Positions 63,749 through 64,000 of a stretch of 64,000 nucleotides of DNA are shown here, piece by piece. Under the pieces are notes generated by a model that saw only the letters and a program-made list of their open reading frames with translations, ran no database searches and had not been told where the DNA came from. Within the stretch, counting starts at the first letter, position 1, and each line of letters starts with the position of its first letter. The translations under genes were made by a program, and so were the position numbers. Source of the DNA: Gottfriedia acidiceleris (lineage in GTDB: Bacteria; Bacillota; Bacilli; Bacillales; Bacillaceae_G); the NCBI RefSeq assembly GCF_004138285.1, contig NZ_SCFN01000001.1:868001-932000 (forward strand). The letters are read 5' to 3'.

Positions 63749-64000
63749 ATGGAAAGAACTTATTTAATGGTAAAACCTGATGGTGTACAACGTAACTTAA
63801 TTGGTGAAATCGTTTCACGTTTCGAAAAAAAGGGTTTCCAATTAGTTGGAGCTAAATTAATGCAAGTGAGTAAAGAACAAGCTGAAACTCACTATGCAGA
63901 GCACAAAGAGCGTCCTTTCTTTGGTGAATTAGTAGACTTCATCACTTCAAGCCCAGTATTCGCTATGGTTTGGGAAGGCGAAAATGTAATCGCTACCGCT
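63749..64000 (+). CDS. ndk: Nucleoside diphosphate kinase, 3' end outside window
   Basis: First 84 codons of Ndk, which equilibrates nucleoside di- and triphosphates through a phospho-histidine. The opening [21 protein letters not shown] and [34 protein letters not shown] are characteristic. The catalytic His lies beyond the window. GAGGTAGAG precedes ATG 63749. Follows hepT as in B. subtilis. Confidence 0.95.
   Translation, partial: MERTYLMVKPDGVQRNLIGEIVSRFEKKGFQLVGAKLMQVSKEQAETHYAEHKERPFFGELVDFITSSPVFAMVWEGENVIATA

Overview
The window is chromosomal DNA from an endospore-forming, AT-rich member of the Bacillaceae. It carries spoIIA, spoVA, spoIVA, spmAB, dacB/dacF and a SpoVIF-family gene. 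Gene order follows the B. subtilis dacF-spoIIA-spoVA ... dacB-spm-res ... recS-ypbDE ... gudB ... cmk-der-gpsA ... spoIVA-hbs-hep-ndk segment closely. Individual proteins look like those of Gottfriedia or related soil Bacillaceae, but I cannot fix the genus from sequence alone. I see no rRNA, tRNA, intact insertion sequence, prophage or CRISPR array. The first gene (dacF) and the last (ndk) are cut by the window edges.

Layout. 1-7840: forespore genes, namely the dacF 3' part, the sigma-F operon (spoIIAA-spoIIAB-sigF) and the dipicolinic-acid channel operon spoVAA-AB-AC-AD-AEB-AEA-AF. 7841-12431: ypuA, ppiB, a cupin gene, an orphan ribT, ypuF and a 38-residue YjcZ-type spore peptide; lysA and the rib operon usual here in B. 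subtilis are absent. 12639-17202: scpA-scpB, two small proteins, an aromatic-acid-exporter-like membrane protein and a long-form superoxide dismutase. 17339-19610: dacB-spmA-spmB. 19666-23062: a sulfur-recycling operon (mccA-mccB-yrrT-luxS) behind a promoter overlapped by a palindrome. 23565-24183: a tandem pair of unrecognised paralogues. 24426-31535: rluB and resABCDE (cytochrome c maturation and redox signalling). 31691-35337: cobalamin riboswitch, btuFCD and a PduO-type adenosyltransferase. 35586-39127: a small membrane protein, an APH-type kinase, FMN-riboswitch-controlled ribU, an IDEAL-domain protein, a decayed gene and ferredoxin. 39445-48588: ypbB, recS, ypbD, ypbE, a degenerate metallophosphoesterase homologue, a MerR regulator with a B12-binding domain, mecB, gudB and ypdA. 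49116-57685: ansA, ypfB, cmk, ypfD, ypzI, yphA, der, gpsA, a SpoVIF-family gene, yphE and yphF. 57882-64000: spoIVA, hbs, folE, hepS-menG-hepT and ndk.

How the genes work together. Most serve sporulation: the sigma-F switch, DPA uptake, cortex modification and coat assembly. Promoter-like sequences for sigma-H, sigma-E, sigma-G and sigma-K can be placed by eye at several of them. A second theme is menaquinone-based respiration (resABC, resDE, hepS-menG-hepT). A third is cofactor economy, with riboswitch-controlled import of riboflavin and B12, adenosylation of B12, and a regulator that probably binds B12.

The most unusual feature is a pair of arrays built from the same degenerate unit of about 21 bp (core TGCAAWTAAAAA). 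One lies at 10062-10192 and the other at 23096-23254, in opposite orientations, each between two converging genes. Other points worth attention are a metallophosphoesterase homologue that has lost every metal-ligand motif, a CarH/LitR-like regulator with Cys where the family has its key Trp, a likely CTG start for spoVAF, and a cloverleaf-like dispersed repeat at 48819-48944.
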